Source: Flavobacteriales bacterium
GTDB lineage: Bacteria > Bacteroidota > Bacteroidia > Flavobacteriales_G > Salibacteraceae
Assembly: GCA_018660685.1 (NCBI GenBank)
Contig: JABJJW010000014.1
Span: 62,001 to 126,000 of the forward strand
Length of the DNA: 64,000 nucleotides
Direction: 5' to 3'
Below, piece after piece: positions 9,088 through 19,862 of this stretch (positions within the stretch are counted from its first letter, which is position 1; each line of letters begins with the position of its first letter). The notes beneath the pieces were generated by a model. It saw only the letters and a list, made by a program, of their open reading frames with translations. It had not been told where the DNA came from and searched no databases. The position numbers were made by a program, and so were the translations under genes.

Positions 9088-9912
9088 TCATGAGAGATTC
9101 GCAAAAAAGGCTCTTACCACTTTGGCCATTTTAGGTTCTGCTTCTTGGGCCGCTCGCTGCACTTCTTCATGGCTAACCTCTTCGACATGCCCTTCAATCC
9201 CGAGATCCGTAATTACTGACAAAGCCGTTACAGGAATTCCAAGATGTCGAGCTGCAATATTCTCAGGAACCGTACTCATACCTACCGTATCTCCTCCGAT
9301 AATTCTAATGTACTTATACTCAGCTGGAGTTTCAAAGCAAGGGCCAGAAACGCCGACGTAGACACCCTTTTTCAAAGGAATACCAACCTGTGAAGCGGCA
9401 ACATGCATTTGTGCATTTAGCTTGTGATCATATGGTTCGGACATATCAGGGAAACGTGGCCCCATCTCGTCATCATTCGGCCCAATGAGCGGATTGCTCG
9501 GAAATAAATTGATGTGATCTTCAATGACCATGATGTCGCCAACCTTGAAGTCAGGATTAACTCCCCCACTTGCGTTGGAAAGAAGAAGGAAGCGGGCATT
9601 CAAATACTTCATTACACGAATAGGAAAGACAACATGCTCCATTCCATACCCTTCGTAAAAATGGAAACGGCCCTTCATCGCCAATACTTCTTGTCCTTCC
9701 AGCCTTCCGTGAATCAATTTACCGTCGTGGCCTTCAACAGTGCTCTGAGGAAAGTGTGGTATTTGTGAATACGGTACTTCAACGGCGTCTTCAATCTCAC
9801 TCGCAAACTCGCCCAGACCAGTGCCAAGAATAATTCCGATTGGATTCTTTACCGTCCCGAGATGCTTATTGATGTATTCGGCAGCTTCTCTAATGGGAGT
9901 TGATATACTCAT
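9088..9912 (-). CDS. Purine nucleoside phosphorylase (trimeric PNP family)
   Basis: A 274-residue enzyme of the PNP/MTAP family that cleaves purine nucleosides with phosphate to free base and ribose-1-phosphate in purine salvage. Signatures are the phosphate loop 'GTGLGEFA' (30-37), 'KGRFHFYEG' and 'NASGGVN', the base-binding glutamate in 'GPCFETPAEY', and 'VGMSTVPE'. The position equivalent to human PNP Asn243 is Asp here ('VITDLG', residue ~236). In human PNP that asparagine contacts the 6-oxo group, so specificity may be wider than inosine/guanosine. The gene start overlaps the end of lpxK by 23 nt, so it belongs to the same minus-strand transcript. Confidence 0.93.
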   Translation of the reverse strand: MSISTPIREAAEYINKHLGTVKNPIGIILGTGLGEFASEIEDAVEVPYSQIPHFPQSTVEGHDGKLIHGRLEGQEVLAMKGRFHFYEGYGMEHVVFPIRVMKYLNARFLLLSNASGGVNPDFKVGDIMVIEDHINLFPSNPLIGPNDDEMGPRFPDMSEPYDHKLNAQMHVAASQVGIPLKKGVYVGVSGPCFETPAEYKYIRIIGGDTVGMSTVPENIAARHLGIPVTALSVITDLGIEGHVEEVSHEEVQRAAQEAEPKMAKVVRAFFANLS

Positions 9913-10927
9913 CTATTCTTAATTGGAATGCTTCCCGATCCGTGCTGAGTAGCTCCATTTGATGCTCAATTGCATAGATCGGAAGTTTCGCGAAGTTCTC
10001 ATTTTGTAGCAATGATTGGAGTCTTTGAGCATCTTTTTGGGTCGTGACAATAAGATTATTTCCACTAGGCAATTGCTCAAATTGAGCTTTCATGGATTTT
10101 ACATTTTGGACTGTAAATGCATGATGGTCCCGAAATTTTAAGTGTTCGATTTTTTGACCGTGCAAGTGTTTTAGTATAGAGTCGGTCTTGGCAATTCCTG
10201 TGACCAGTAGAATGTTGTCAGCACTGCTTAAGTCGACGACGTCATCACTTTGTCCCACTCGACGGAGCTTGCCGTGTTCTTCAAAAGCAAAAAACACTTC
10301 CTGGTGTGCCTGGGTCGAGAGCTTGTTTATCACATCATTTCTCTGCTGTTGAGAAAGATCTTTGGGGCATTTTGTGACCACTATGGTATTTGCTCTCGAG
10401 GCGCCTCTCGAGGATTCACGAAGGCTTCCAGCTGGAAGCACTAAATCATTGACATAGAGGTCATCGTAGACAGTCAAGAGGATCATATGACCCGGATTAA
10501 CCGCTCTATGCTGGAAAACATCATCCAAAATCAAGGTATTGATGGTCGTATCCATTTTCAGGATCGAAGTCACACCGTGAACTCGATTTTCATCTACCGC
10601 AACCAATGTTGAAGGAACCGCCGTCTTGATTAGCGCCGGTTCATCACCAACATCCTTGGCCGCATCGGTCAGCGACACCAACCTAAAGCCGGAGGTTCGT
10701 CTACCATAACCTCTACTCAGCATGGCCAAATCCCTCCCTTTGAGGTGATTGAGAAGATAAATAGCCATTGGCGTTTTACCCGTTCCTCCAGTTTTGAGAT
10801 TCCCAACACCAATGACGGGGAAATCATAGGACTTTGATTTCCACAACCCAACATCGTAAAGCCAATTCCTGAATGCGGTGATCAGGTGGTAAATAATTGC
10901 GAATGGAATCAATAGCGCACGCACCAA
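9890..10927 (-). CDS. lpxK: Tetraacyldisaccharide 4'-kinase
   Basis: LpxK phosphorylates the 4'-position of the tetraacyl disaccharide to give lipid IVA, at the inner membrane. The protein has 345 residues. The N-terminal hydrophobic segment 'ALLIPFAIIYHLITAF' should sit on the membrane, and the P-loop 'GNLKTGGTGKT' lies at 42-52. 'LSRGYGRRT', 'GDEP' and 'ILDDVFQHR' are typical of the family. The start is uncertain: TTG at 10927 or GTG at 10924. A TACATTTG -7 box ends only 1 nt upstream of the TTG, which favours the GTG on a leaderless transcript if the box is real. It heads the minus-strand group and overlaps the next gene by 23 nt. Confidence 0.93.
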   Translation of the reverse strand: MVRALLIPFAIIYHLITAFRNWLYDVGLWKSKSYDFPVIGVGNLKTGGTGKTPMAIYLLNHLKGRDLAMLSRGYGRRTSGFRLVSLTDAAKDVGDEPALIKTAVPSTLVAVDENRVHGVTSILKMDTTINTLILDDVFQHRAVNPGHMILLTVYDDLYVNDLVLPAGSLRESSRGASRANTIVVTKCPKDLSQQQRNDVINKLSTQAHQEVFFAFEEHGKLRRVGQSDDVVDLSSADNILLVTGIAKTDSILKHLHGQKIEHLKFRDHHAFTVQNVKSMKAQFEQLPSGNNLIVTTQKDAQRLQSLLQNENFAKLPIYAIEHQMELLSTDREAFQLRIDEYINSH

Positions 10928-10928
10928 G

Positions 10929-10936
10929 CAAATGTA
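10929..10936 (-). promoter_or_regulatory. -7 box at the lpxK start
   Basis: TACATTTG on the minus strand matches the Bacteroidota -7 consensus and almost touches the annotated start of lpxK. Initiation about five bases downstream would fall at the GTG codon at 10924-10922. No good -33 element was seen, so this may be chance. Confidence 0.35.
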
Positions 10937-10983
10937 GTTTCTCGTATTATCGTTAATCTTGAACTAGATCTGAATTCCTAACA

Positions 10984-12084
10984 ATGACAGTAGGCGATAT
11001 AATTTCTGAGCTGGAAAAATGGGCACCTCGAGCCCTACAAGAATCATATGACAATTCTGGATTGCTAACCGGGAGTTCAACTCAAGACGTTACAACGGTA
11101 TTGTGTTCATTGGATTGCACCGAAGCAGTAATCGACGAGGCCATCCACCGGAATTGTGAAATGGTCATTTCCCATCATCCCATCATTTTCTCGGGCTTGA
11201 AGAACTTCTCGAGTGATGATTACGTGACGCGAACTGTTTTGAAAGCGATTAAAAATGACATCGCTATTTATGCCATCCATACCAATCTTGACAATGTGCA
11301 CGACGGTGTAAATGCCGAGATAGGAAAGCGACTTGGGCTCGAAAATTTGAAGATTCTCTCACCCAAAAAAGGAATCCTTCGAAAGTTGGTGACATTTATT
11401 CCCACCAAACACAGCTCCGAAGTAAAGCAGGCTATCTATGAAGCTGGAGGTGGATCGATAGGAGACTACGATCATTGTAGCTTTTCAGTGACCGGAACAG
11501 GCTCTTTTAGAGGCGGGGAGAATACCAACCCTCATTCCGGAGAAAAAGGAGTTGATCATATGGAATCCGAAGATCGAGTAGAGATAATTTATTCGAAGCC
11601 ATTAGAGTCAAATATCCTAGGAGCATTAATCGAAAGTCATCCATACGAAGAAGTGGCCTACGACATCTATCCCCTTGAGAACATGAATCCTCAAATTGGC
11701 AGTGGGCAAATTGGAACATTACAAGTTCCGATGGAAGAGAAGGAATTCATGTCACTTGTTGCTGATCGCATGAATTCACCAATTATCAAGCATACTAGTC
11801 TTTTGAACAAAAAAGTGTCACGAGTAGCAGTCTGTGGTGGCTCTGGTGGCTTTTTATTAAGCAAGGCAATCGATGCAAGAGCTGATGTTTTCGTTACAGC
11901 TGATTTCAAATACCATGACTACTTTGATGCAGAAGAAAAAACGGTCATCCTAGACATAGGACACTATGAAAGCGAGCAATTTACACCGCATCTAATTCAG
12001 GACTTTCTACAGGAAATATTTCCTACCTTTGCCGTCCTTTTATCGGGGGTGAAAACGAACCCTGTCAATTACTTCATTTCTTAA
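10984..12084 (+). CDS. NIF3/YbgI-family dinuclear metal protein
   Basis: A 366-residue member of the NIF3 family, which forms toroidal hexamers with a two-metal site in each subunit. The biochemical role is still debated; GTP cyclohydrolase 1 type 2 is a common but unproven label. Metal ligands are 'VISHHP' (H64, H65), 'HTNLDN' (H99, D103) and the C-terminal 'DIGHYESEQ'. The insert around 115-245 ('GDYDHCSFS', 'GSFRGGENTNP') is the PII-like domain found in the longer bacterial forms. The gene is divergent from lpxK and is followed after 2 nt by the coiled-coil protein, a pairing common in Bacteroidota and likely an operon. Confidence 0.92.
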   Translation: MTVGDIISELEKWAPRALQESYDNSGLLTGSSTQDVTTVLCSLDCTEAVIDEAIHRNCEMVISHHPIIFSGLKNFSSDDYVTRTVLKAIKNDIAIYAIHTNLDNVHDGVNAEIGKRLGLENLKILSPKKGILRKLVTFIPTKHSSEVKQAIYEAGGGSIGDYDHCSFSVTGTGSFRGGENTNPHSGEKGVDHMESEDRVEIIYSKPLESNILGALIESHPYEEVAYDIYPLENMNPQIGSGQIGTLQVPMEEKEFMSLVADRMNSPIIKHTSLLNKKVSRVAVCGGSGGFLLSKAIDARADVFVTADFKYHDYFDAEEKTVILDIGHYESEQFTPHLIQDFLQEIFPTFAVLLSGVKTNPVNYFIS

Positions 12085-12086
12085 GA

Positions 12087-12890
12087 ATGGCAACGAAAAC
12101 GAAGAAGTCTAAATCCGAAATTACGGTTGAACAAAAACTAAGAGCTCTCTACAGATTGCAGCTTATCGATTCAGCTATTGACAAACTGAGAACAGTTCGA
12201 GGAGAACTTCCATTGGAAGTTGAGGACTTAAAAGATGAAATCGAAGGTCTTGAGACCCGTTCGAATAATCTTCAAAGCGAATTGGACGAGCTCGAAAACA
12301 AGCTTAGTGAACGTAAGAACTCGATCATCGACTCAAATGAGATGATCAAGAAGTACGAGGCACAACAAAAGAATGTCCGAAACAACCGTGAATTTGATTC
12401 CATTTCCAAGGAAATTGAATATCAAACATTAGAGATTCAACTTTCTGAGAAGCGAATGAAAGAGTTCGAAGCCCAAATCGTTCAGAAGAAGGAAGTCCTT
12501 GGTGTTGCAGTTGAAGCGCTAAATGAGCGGAAGAAGGACCTTGAGCACAAGGAGTCTGAATTGAATGACATTGTCAAGGAAACAGAGAAAGAAGAAAAAG
12601 CTCTTCTAAAGGCATCGAACGAAGCTGCATCTCAGATTGAAGATCGTCTTCTTAAGGCATATCAAAGAATACGCGAAAGCTTGAAAAATGGCTTAGCAGT
12701 GGTTCCTGTTGAACGTGGTTCTTCTGGAGGGTCCTTCATTAAGATTCCACCTCAAAGACAACTTGACATTGCTGCTCGAAAAAAGATTATTTCTGATGAG
12801 CACAGCGGACGAATCCTTGTTGATGCTGAATTAGCTGAGGAAGAAAACGAAGCGCTAAAAAACATTACCCAAAAGGCGATCATCGCTTAG
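12087..12890 (+). CDS. Coiled-coil protein of the C4 zinc-ribbon (DUF164) family, ribbon cysteines lost
   Basis: A 267-residue protein. Residues about 15-190 form a long charged coiled-coil hairpin. The C-terminal ~60 residues match the zinc-ribbon part of the family ('LAVVPVERG...IPPQRQLDIA...GRILVD'). The four cysteines expected there are absent: 'GSSGGSF' and 'IISDEHSGR' carry serines or aspartate where family members have CxxC pairs. The fold is otherwise well conserved, so this is more likely a metal-free variant than a decayed gene. The cellular function of the family is poorly defined; a link to RNA or ribosome binding has been suggested for ribbon proteins, but nothing here shows it. 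It ends at a bidirectional terminator. Confidence 0.85.
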   Translation: MATKTKKSKSEITVEQKLRALYRLQLIDSAIDKLRTVRGELPLEVEDLKDEIEGLETRSNNLQSELDELENKLSERKNSIIDSNEMIKKYEAQQKNVRNNREFDSISKEIEYQTLEIQLSEKRMKEFEAQIVQKKEVLGVAVEALNERKKDLEHKESELNDIVKETEKEEKALLKASNEAASQIEDRLLKAYQRIRESLKNGLAVVPVERGSSGGSFIKIPPQRQLDIAARKKIISDEHSGRILVDAELAEEENEALKNITQKAIIA

Positions 12891-12909
12891 TAGAGTAAAT
12901 AGTCCAATC

Positions 12910-12946
12910 AAAAAGCCTTTCTCGATTTTCGTGAAGGGCTTTTTTT
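12910..12946. terminator. Bidirectional terminator between the ribbon protein and gltA
   Basis: A 12-bp stem with one G-T wobble (AAAAAGCCTTTC with GAAGGGCTTTTT) has T runs on both strands. It separates two convergent genes and should stop both transcripts. Confidence 0.85.
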
Positions 12947-13028
12947 ATGTCTTGAAAATTCTGATGCTGGAGTCAGACCCCGTTATTCGTGTGGCTACGA
13001 GGGTTTGAACGCTCGGTAAAGGAATCGA

Positions 13029-14315
13029 CTAACGCTTAGAAACGTCTACGTAATCCCTTTCATTGTAGCCCGTATAGACTTGACGAGGTCTTCCAATTGG
13101 CTCGCTGTTGGTTCTCATTTCCTTCCATTGAGCTACCCAACCTGGTAGACGACCAAGTGCGAACATCACTGTAAACATGTTGGTTGGGATGCCCAATGCT
13201 CTGTAGATAATTCCAGAATAAAAATCGACATTGGGATATAGCTTTCGTTCGACGAAATATTCGTCTTTCAACGCAGCTTCTTCTAGCTTTTGAGCAATTC
13301 CAAGAACAGGATCATTAACCCCTAGCTTGCTCAGCACTTCATCGGCCGCTTTCTTGATGATTCTGGCTCTAGGGTCAAAGTTCTTGTAAACTCTGTGTCC
13401 AAATCCCATTAGACGGAACGAATCGTTCTTATCCTTTGCTTTAGCCAAGTACTTGTCAGCATCACCTCCATCTGCCTTGATATTCTCAAGCATTTCAATA
13501 ACCGCTTGGTTGGCACCACCGTGAAGCGGACCCCAAAGTGCATTGATGCCTGAAGAAACGGAGGCATAAAGACTCGCATGAGACGAACCCACAATTCTTA
13601 CTGTTGAAGTGGAGCAATTCTGCTCGTGCTCCGCGTGTAGGATCAAAAGTTTGTTGAGCGCATTGCTAACTACTGGATCAATATCATATTCCTCTGCAGG
13701 CGTTGAGAACATCATGCGCAAAAAGTTGCTGCAGTAATCGAGGTTGTTCTTAGGGTAAATTATGGGTTGACCAATTTCGTTCTTATAAGCCCAAGCTGCC
13801 AAGGTTGGGAGCTTAGCCATCAATCGTACGATGCTCTTATACATCTCAGGCGATGAATGAGTCGGATCAATTGACTCTGGATAGAATGCAGTCAGCGATG
13901 TCACAAGGGATGATAGAACTCCCATCGGGTGAGAATTGCTAGGAAACCCTTCCAATATGACTTTAAAATCTTCATGAATGAGCGTGTGATGCGCGATATC
14001 TTCTCTCCATCTCTTAAGCTCTTCCCCTATAGGCAATTCGCCATAGATAATCAGGTATGCAACTTCTAGGAAAGTTGATTTTTCAGCCAATTGTTCAATT
14101 GGAAATCCGCGATATCTTAGAATACCTTTCTCACCATCAAGGAAAGTAATTGCACTTTGAGTTGATCCAGTGTTCTTGAATCCCGGATCTAGTGTAATCA
14201 GACCAGTTTGCGCTCTAAGCTTGGAAATATCCAATGCAAGTTCATCTTCTGTTCCTTTGACTACGGGGACTTCAAATACCTGACCGTTGTAGTGTAATTC
14301 TGCTTTCTCTGACAT
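13029..14315 (-). CDS. gltA: Citrate synthase
   Basis: This enzyme condenses oxaloacetate and acetyl-CoA to citrate at the entry of the TCA cycle. The 428-residue protein is a type II (hexameric, Gram-negative-like) form with an N-terminal beta extension. Active-site segments are intact: 'HAEHEQNCSTSTVR', 'WGPLHGGANQAV' with the catalytic histidine, 'GFGHRVYKNFDPRA', 'YPNVDFYSG' with the catalytic aspartate, and 'LGRLPGWVAQW'. It is the last gene of carA-eno-gltA but sits 103 nt after eno. A 7-bp inverted repeat in that gap may mark an attenuator or operator, so separate control is possible. Confidence 0.97.
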   Translation of the reverse strand: MSEKAELHYNGQVFEVPVVKGTEDELALDISKLRAQTGLITLDPGFKNTGSTQSAITFLDGEKGILRYRGFPIEQLAEKSTFLEVAYLIIYGELPIGEELKRWREDIAHHTLIHEDFKVILEGFPSNSHPMGVLSSLVTSLTAFYPESIDPTHSSPEMYKSIVRLMAKLPTLAAWAYKNEIGQPIIYPKNNLDYCSNFLRMMFSTPAEEYDIDPVVSNALNKLLILHAEHEQNCSTSTVRIVGSSHASLYASVSSGINALWGPLHGGANQAVIEMLENIKADGGDADKYLAKAKDKNDSFRLMGFGHRVYKNFDPRARIIKKAADEVLSKLGVNDPVLGIAQKLEEAALKDEYFVERKLYPNVDFYSGIIYRALGIPTNMFTVMFALGRLPGWVAQWKEMRTNSEPIGRPRQVYTGYNERDYVDVSKR

Positions 14316-14380
14316 TTTCCTTCTTCGTTATCGTGTGCGTATGCGTTGGATAGGGATTTTTTTGGGGTCACGAAAATAGG

Positions 14381-14399
14381 GCTATTGCGCGTCAATAGC
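14381..14399. repeat. Perfect inverted repeat upstream of gltA
   Basis: GCTATTG and CAATAGC flank a 5-nt centre in the eno-gltA gap. On the minus strand the hairpin is followed by 'CCTATTTTCG', which resembles both a weak T tail and an imperfect -7 box. It could be an operator or a weak terminator after eno. Confidence 0.5.
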
Positions 14400-14418
14400 A
14401 AGAAGGCGGTCGAACAGC

Positions 14419-16825
<2,407 letters not shown>

Positions 16826-16848
16826 TGGATAAACTTAAAATTTGGCAC

Positions 16849-16883
16849 AAAAAAAGAGGATAGATTTGAAACCCATCCCCTTT
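16849..16883 (-). terminator. Intrinsic terminator of the ribosomal operon
   Basis: On the minus strand a 9-bp stem (AAAGGGGAT with ATCCTCTTT, one wobble pair) ends in seven T. It begins about 23 nt after the rplQ stop and marks the 3' end of the rpsL-to-rplQ transcript, separating it from carA. Confidence 0.85.
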
Positions 16884-16905
16884 CGTATGTATTATTTAGA
16901 AACAC

Positions 16906-17724
16906 TTATTCCTTAGAGCCTTCTTTGTTTTCACCTTCAGACGATTCTTCCTTGGACGATTTCTCCTCTGAAGCCTCTGGTGAGGCCTCTTCAGTAGTTT
17001 CAGTAGCAGCTTCCGATGTCTCTTTAGCGGCTTCAACAACTTCTTCAGTTGCTTCTGCAGTCTCTTCAACTGCCTCTGTCGCTTCCGCGACTTCTTCGAC
17101 AACCTCAGTAGCAGATTCTACAACTTCCTCAGCAGATTCAGTCACTTCTTCAACAGCTTCGACCACTTCTTCAACAACCTCAGCAGCAGCTTCAACTGTT
17201 TCTTCCGCGGTCGCTTCAGTTGCATCTTCCACTTCTGTAGCTGGCTCTTCTGCCACTACAGCAGCTGTTTCAACCACATTCTCAGCTTTCGGTTCAGAAC
17301 CTCCAGTTCCTCGACGAGATCGACGAGTCTTCTTGGTTGCTGCTTTCTTTTCTGAAGTATAAATCTCATTGAAGTCGACTAGCTCCATCATGCACATTTC
17401 AGCGGAGTCACCTTGTCGGAATCCTGTCTTGATGATCCGAGTGTATCCACCTGGACGATCACCAACCTTAGGTCCTACTTCACGGAACAACTCAGATACA
17501 GCATCCTTATCCTTCAGCTTTCGGAAAGCCAATCTTCGGGAGTGAGTAGTATCATCCTTTGATTTTGTGATCAATGGCTCCACATAACCTCTCAAAGCTT
17601 TAGCCTTGGCTACCGTAGTAGTGATGCGCTTATGTTGAATAAGCGAAGAAGCCATATTCGCCATCATCGCACTTCTATGCGAAGATGTACGGCTAAGCTG
17701 GTTGATTTTGTTTCGATTTCTCAT
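16906..17724 (-). CDS. rplQ: 50S ribosomal protein L17 with long acidic tail
   Basis: The first ~130 residues are a normal L17 ('[20 protein letters not shown]', '[19 protein letters not shown]'), a large-subunit protein near the tunnel exit. A short basic stretch ('KKTRRSRRG', ~131-139) follows. Then comes a tail of about 125 residues made almost only of Glu, Ala, Val, Thr and Ser in a quasi-repeated 'VEEVVEA/ATEAVEE' pattern, ending '[10 protein letters not shown]'. The total of 272 residues is far above the usual 120-165. The tail is in frame, with no sign of frameshift. It may form a long charged helix reaching from the ribosome surface. Last gene of the operon. Confidence 0.95.
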   Translation of the reverse strand: MRNRNKINQLSRTSSHRSAMMANMASSLIQHKRITTTVAKAKALRGYVEPLITKSKDDTTHSRRLAFRKLKDKDAVSELFREVGPKVGDRPGGYTRIIKTGFRQGDSAEMCMMELVDFNEIYTSEKKAATKKTRRSRRGTGGSEPKAENVVETAAVVAEEPATEVEDATEATAEETVEAAAEVVEEVVEAVEEVTESAEEVVESATEVVEEVAEATEAVEETAEATEEVVEAAKETSEAATETTEEASPEASEEKSSKEESSEGENKEGSKE

Positions 17725-17745
17725 TATTCTAGTCTAAAAACGTTC

Positions 17746-18738
17746 TTATTCGTTCTCCAACATGTACTTAGACACGTTCATCCCGAAATTCAATCCTTTG
17801 GTTTGAACCAAATCCTCAAGTTCTGTCAATGACTTCTTACCGAAGTTTCTGAACTTAAGAAGGTCATTCTTTTCATAAGTAACCAGCTCACCTATAGTCT
17901 CAACATCCGCTGCTTTCAAACAATTCAAAGCACGAACAGAAAGATCCATATCAACAAGCTTGCTTTTAAGAAGCTGACGCATGTGAAGCGTGTTCTCATC
18001 TAATTCTTGCTCAGCCTTCTTCTCAACTTGATCCAATGTGATTCGCTCATCACTGAATAGCATGAAGTGGTGAATTAGAATTTTAGCTGCTTCCTTCAAG
18101 GCATCTTTAGGATGGATTGAACCATCAGTCTCGATGTCAAAAATCAGCTTTTCGTAGTCAGTTTTTTGCTCAACACGATAGTTCTCTATAGTGTATCGTA
18201 CGTTTCTGATTGGAGTAAAAACAGAGTCCATGAAGATTGTACCAAGAGCAGCGTTTGAGCTCTTGTTCTCTTCAGATGGAACATATCCTCTTCCTTTTCC
18301 AATAGTCAGTTCCATTTCAAGGCTCACACCTTTATCCATGTTACAGATCACGTGATCTGGATTCAACACTTGGAATGAAGTTGTGAATTTCCCGATGTCA
18401 CCAGCGGTGAACTTATCGGTTCCTCCTACTTTGATGCGAACTTTTTCAGAATCTTCTTCCTTAATCTGCTGCTTGAAGCGAACTTCTTTAAGGTTAAGAA
18501 CAATCTCAGTTACATCTTCAATAACTCCTTTGATGGTACTGAATTCGTGATCTACGCCTTCAACTTTAATTGAAGTGATAGCGAACCCTTCAAGTGACGA
18601 GAGAAGAATTCTTCTCAAGGCATTCCCGATGGTGATACCATAACCTGGTTCAAGTGGACGGAATTCGAATTGACCTTTGAAGTCATCCGCTTGAAGCATG
18701 ATGACCTTATCTGGTCTTTGAAAATCTAAAATTGCCAT
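17746..18738 (-). CDS. rpoA: RNA polymerase alpha subunit
   Basis: RpoA nucleates RNA polymerase assembly and contacts activators and UP elements. The N-terminal domain has '[22 protein letters not shown]'; the C-terminal domain (~245-320) has '[18 protein letters not shown]' and '[13 protein letters not shown]'. I chose the ATG at 18738, where the protein begins '[12 protein letters not shown]' as in other Bacteroidota. An in-frame ATG at 18753 would add only 'MKKSN' and lies against the stem-loop between rpsD and rpoA. The two starts are 15 nt apart, so initiation could be sensitive to that structure. Confidence 0.96.
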   Translation of the reverse strand: MAILDFQRPDKVIMLQADDFKGQFEFRPLEPGYGITIGNALRRILLSSLEGFAITSIKVEGVDHEFSTIKGVIEDVTEIVLNLKEVRFKQQIKEEDSEKVRIKVGGTDKFTAGDIGKFTTSFQVLNPDHVICNMDKGVSLEMELTIGKGRGYVPSEENKSSNAALGTIFMDSVFTPIRNVRYTIENYRVEQKTDYEKLIFDIETDGSIHPKDALKEAAKILIHHFMLFSDERITLDQVEKKAEQELDENTLHMRQLLKSKLVDMDLSVRALNCLKAADVETIGELVTYEKNDLLKFRNFGKKSLTELEDLVQTKGLNFGMNVSKYMLENE

Positions 18739-18758
18739 ATTACTTTTCTTCATTTTTG

Positions 18759-18826
18759 ATTGGGGTTAAGTGTCTTCGTTTTTGTACTTGAAGAGGTGCA
18801 CTTAAACATTTTTGCTTGTCCCCAAT
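18759..18826 (-). promoter_or_regulatory. Nested stem-loop between rpsD and rpoA
   Basis: Read on the minus strand, three perfect helices nest: ATTGGGG (18826-18820) with CCCCAAT (18765-18759), TTAAGTG (18805-18799) with CACTTAA (18772-18766), and TCTTC (18794-18790) with GAAGA (18777-18773). A 14-nt bulge separates the first two on the 5' side and a CACC bulge the second and third; the 3' side is continuous. The element fills most of the otherwise unusually long 102-nt gap in a tightly packed operon and ends 20 nt before the rpoA ATG. There is no T tail, so it is not a plain terminator. Candidate ribosomal-protein-binding leader or processing site. Confidence 0.6.
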
Positions 18827-18840
18827 GGTGTTTTTCTTTA

Positions 18841-19446
18841 TTACTTAGAGTACAATTCTACAATCAGTTGCTCCTTGATATTTTCAGGGATCTGCTCTCT
18901 AGTTGGTGGAACGATGAATGTTCCAGAAAGCGCGTCTTTATCAAACTCCAACCAAGCAAAGCTTGTAGAGCTCATTGCAACTGAATTCGTGATCGCTTCA
19001 AGAGACTTTGACTTCTCTCGAACGGAAACCTTATCACCAGCTCTGAGTTGGTAGGAAGGAATATTCACGATTTTTCCATTAACAGTAACGTGTCTGTGGC
19101 CAACCAACTGACGTGCTCCCCTTCTTGTCGGAGATATACCCAATCTAAAGACTGTGTTGTCTAGTCTTGACTCACAAAGCATAAGTAAGTTCTCCCCTGT
19201 AATTCCCTTTCTACGAGATGCCTCGCCAAATAAATTAGAGAATTGACGTTCGAGAATACCGTAGGTATACTTTGCCTTCTGCTTTTCTTGGAGCTGGACA
19301 GCGTATTCCGACTGCTTCATTCTTCGCTTGTTCGGTCCATGTTGACCCGGGCCATAGTTCTTTCGTTCTAAAGCCTTGTCAGGTCCGAAAATTGGATCCT
19401 TAAATCTCCTAGCGATTTTTGATTTTGGTCCTCTGTATCTTGCCAT
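18841..19446 (-). CDS. rpsD: 30S ribosomal protein S4
   Basis: S4 is a primary 16S rRNA-binding protein that starts small-subunit assembly, and in several bacteria it represses its own operon. The 201-residue protein has the N-terminal '[15 protein letters not shown]' and the S4 RNA-binding domain (~95-155, '[31 protein letters not shown]'). It lacks the zinc-binding cysteines of some S4 forms. A nested stem-loop lies immediately downstream, before rpoA. Confidence 0.98.
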   Translation of the reverse strand: MARYRGPKSKIARRFKDPIFGPDKALERKNYGPGQHGPNKRRMKQSEYAVQLQEKQKAKYTYGILERQFSNLFGEASRRKGITGENLLMLCESRLDNTVFRLGISPTRRGARQLVGHRHVTVNGKIVNIPSYQLRAGDKVSVREKSKSLEAITNSVAMSSTSFAWLEFDKDALSGTFIVPPTREQIPENIKEQLIVELYSK

Positions 19447-19458
19447 TTCTTGCTCGTA

Positions 19459-19839
19459 TTAAACTCTTCTTCTTTTAGGTGGTCTGCATCCATTGTGAGG
19501 TAGCGGAGTAACATCGACAATCTCTGATACTTCGATCCCACTGTTTGAGATGCTTCTAATCGCACTCTCGCGACCTGATCCAGGGCCTTTAACGAAAACC
19601 TTGACTTTTCTAAGTCCGGCATCGTGAGCCACCTTGGCACAGTCTTGAGCTGCTTGCTGAGCTGCGTAAGGAGTGTTCTTCTTAGATCCGCGGAAACCCA
19701 TCTTTCCAGCGGACGACCAAGAAATCACATCGCCACCGACATTCGTCAGTGAGATAATGATGTTGTTGAACGAAGCGTGTATGTGCGCTTCTCCTACTGC
19801 TTCAACTTTTACTTTCTTTTTTTTCTGAGTCTTCGCCAT
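19459..19839 (-). CDS. rpsK: 30S ribosomal protein S11
   Basis: S11 forms part of the 30S platform near the E-site mRNA path. The 126-residue protein has '[15 protein letters not shown]', '[17 protein letters not shown]' and the conserved C-terminus '[18 protein letters not shown]'. It lies between rpsM (23 nt) and rpsD (12 nt). Confidence 0.98.
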   Translation of the reverse strand: MAKTQKKKKVKVEAVGEAHIHASFNNIIISLTNVGGDVISWSSAGKMGFRGSKKNTPYAAQQAAQDCAKVAHDAGLRKVKVFVKGPGSGRESAIRSISNSGIEVSEIVDVTPLPHNGCRPPKRRRV

Positions 19840-19862
19840 CGAAAACGTATTCTAATTAGTTA

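Noticed and set aside
12975-13015. tRNA T-arm-like 'GGGTTTGAAC' stretch
   Set aside because: No matching acceptor, D-arm or anticodon arm could be formed around it.
18739-18753. Earlier ATG for rpoA adding MKKSN
   Set aside because: Bacteroidota RpoA proteins begin at 'MAIL...'; the extra codons look like leader sequence, although they cannot be fully ruled out.
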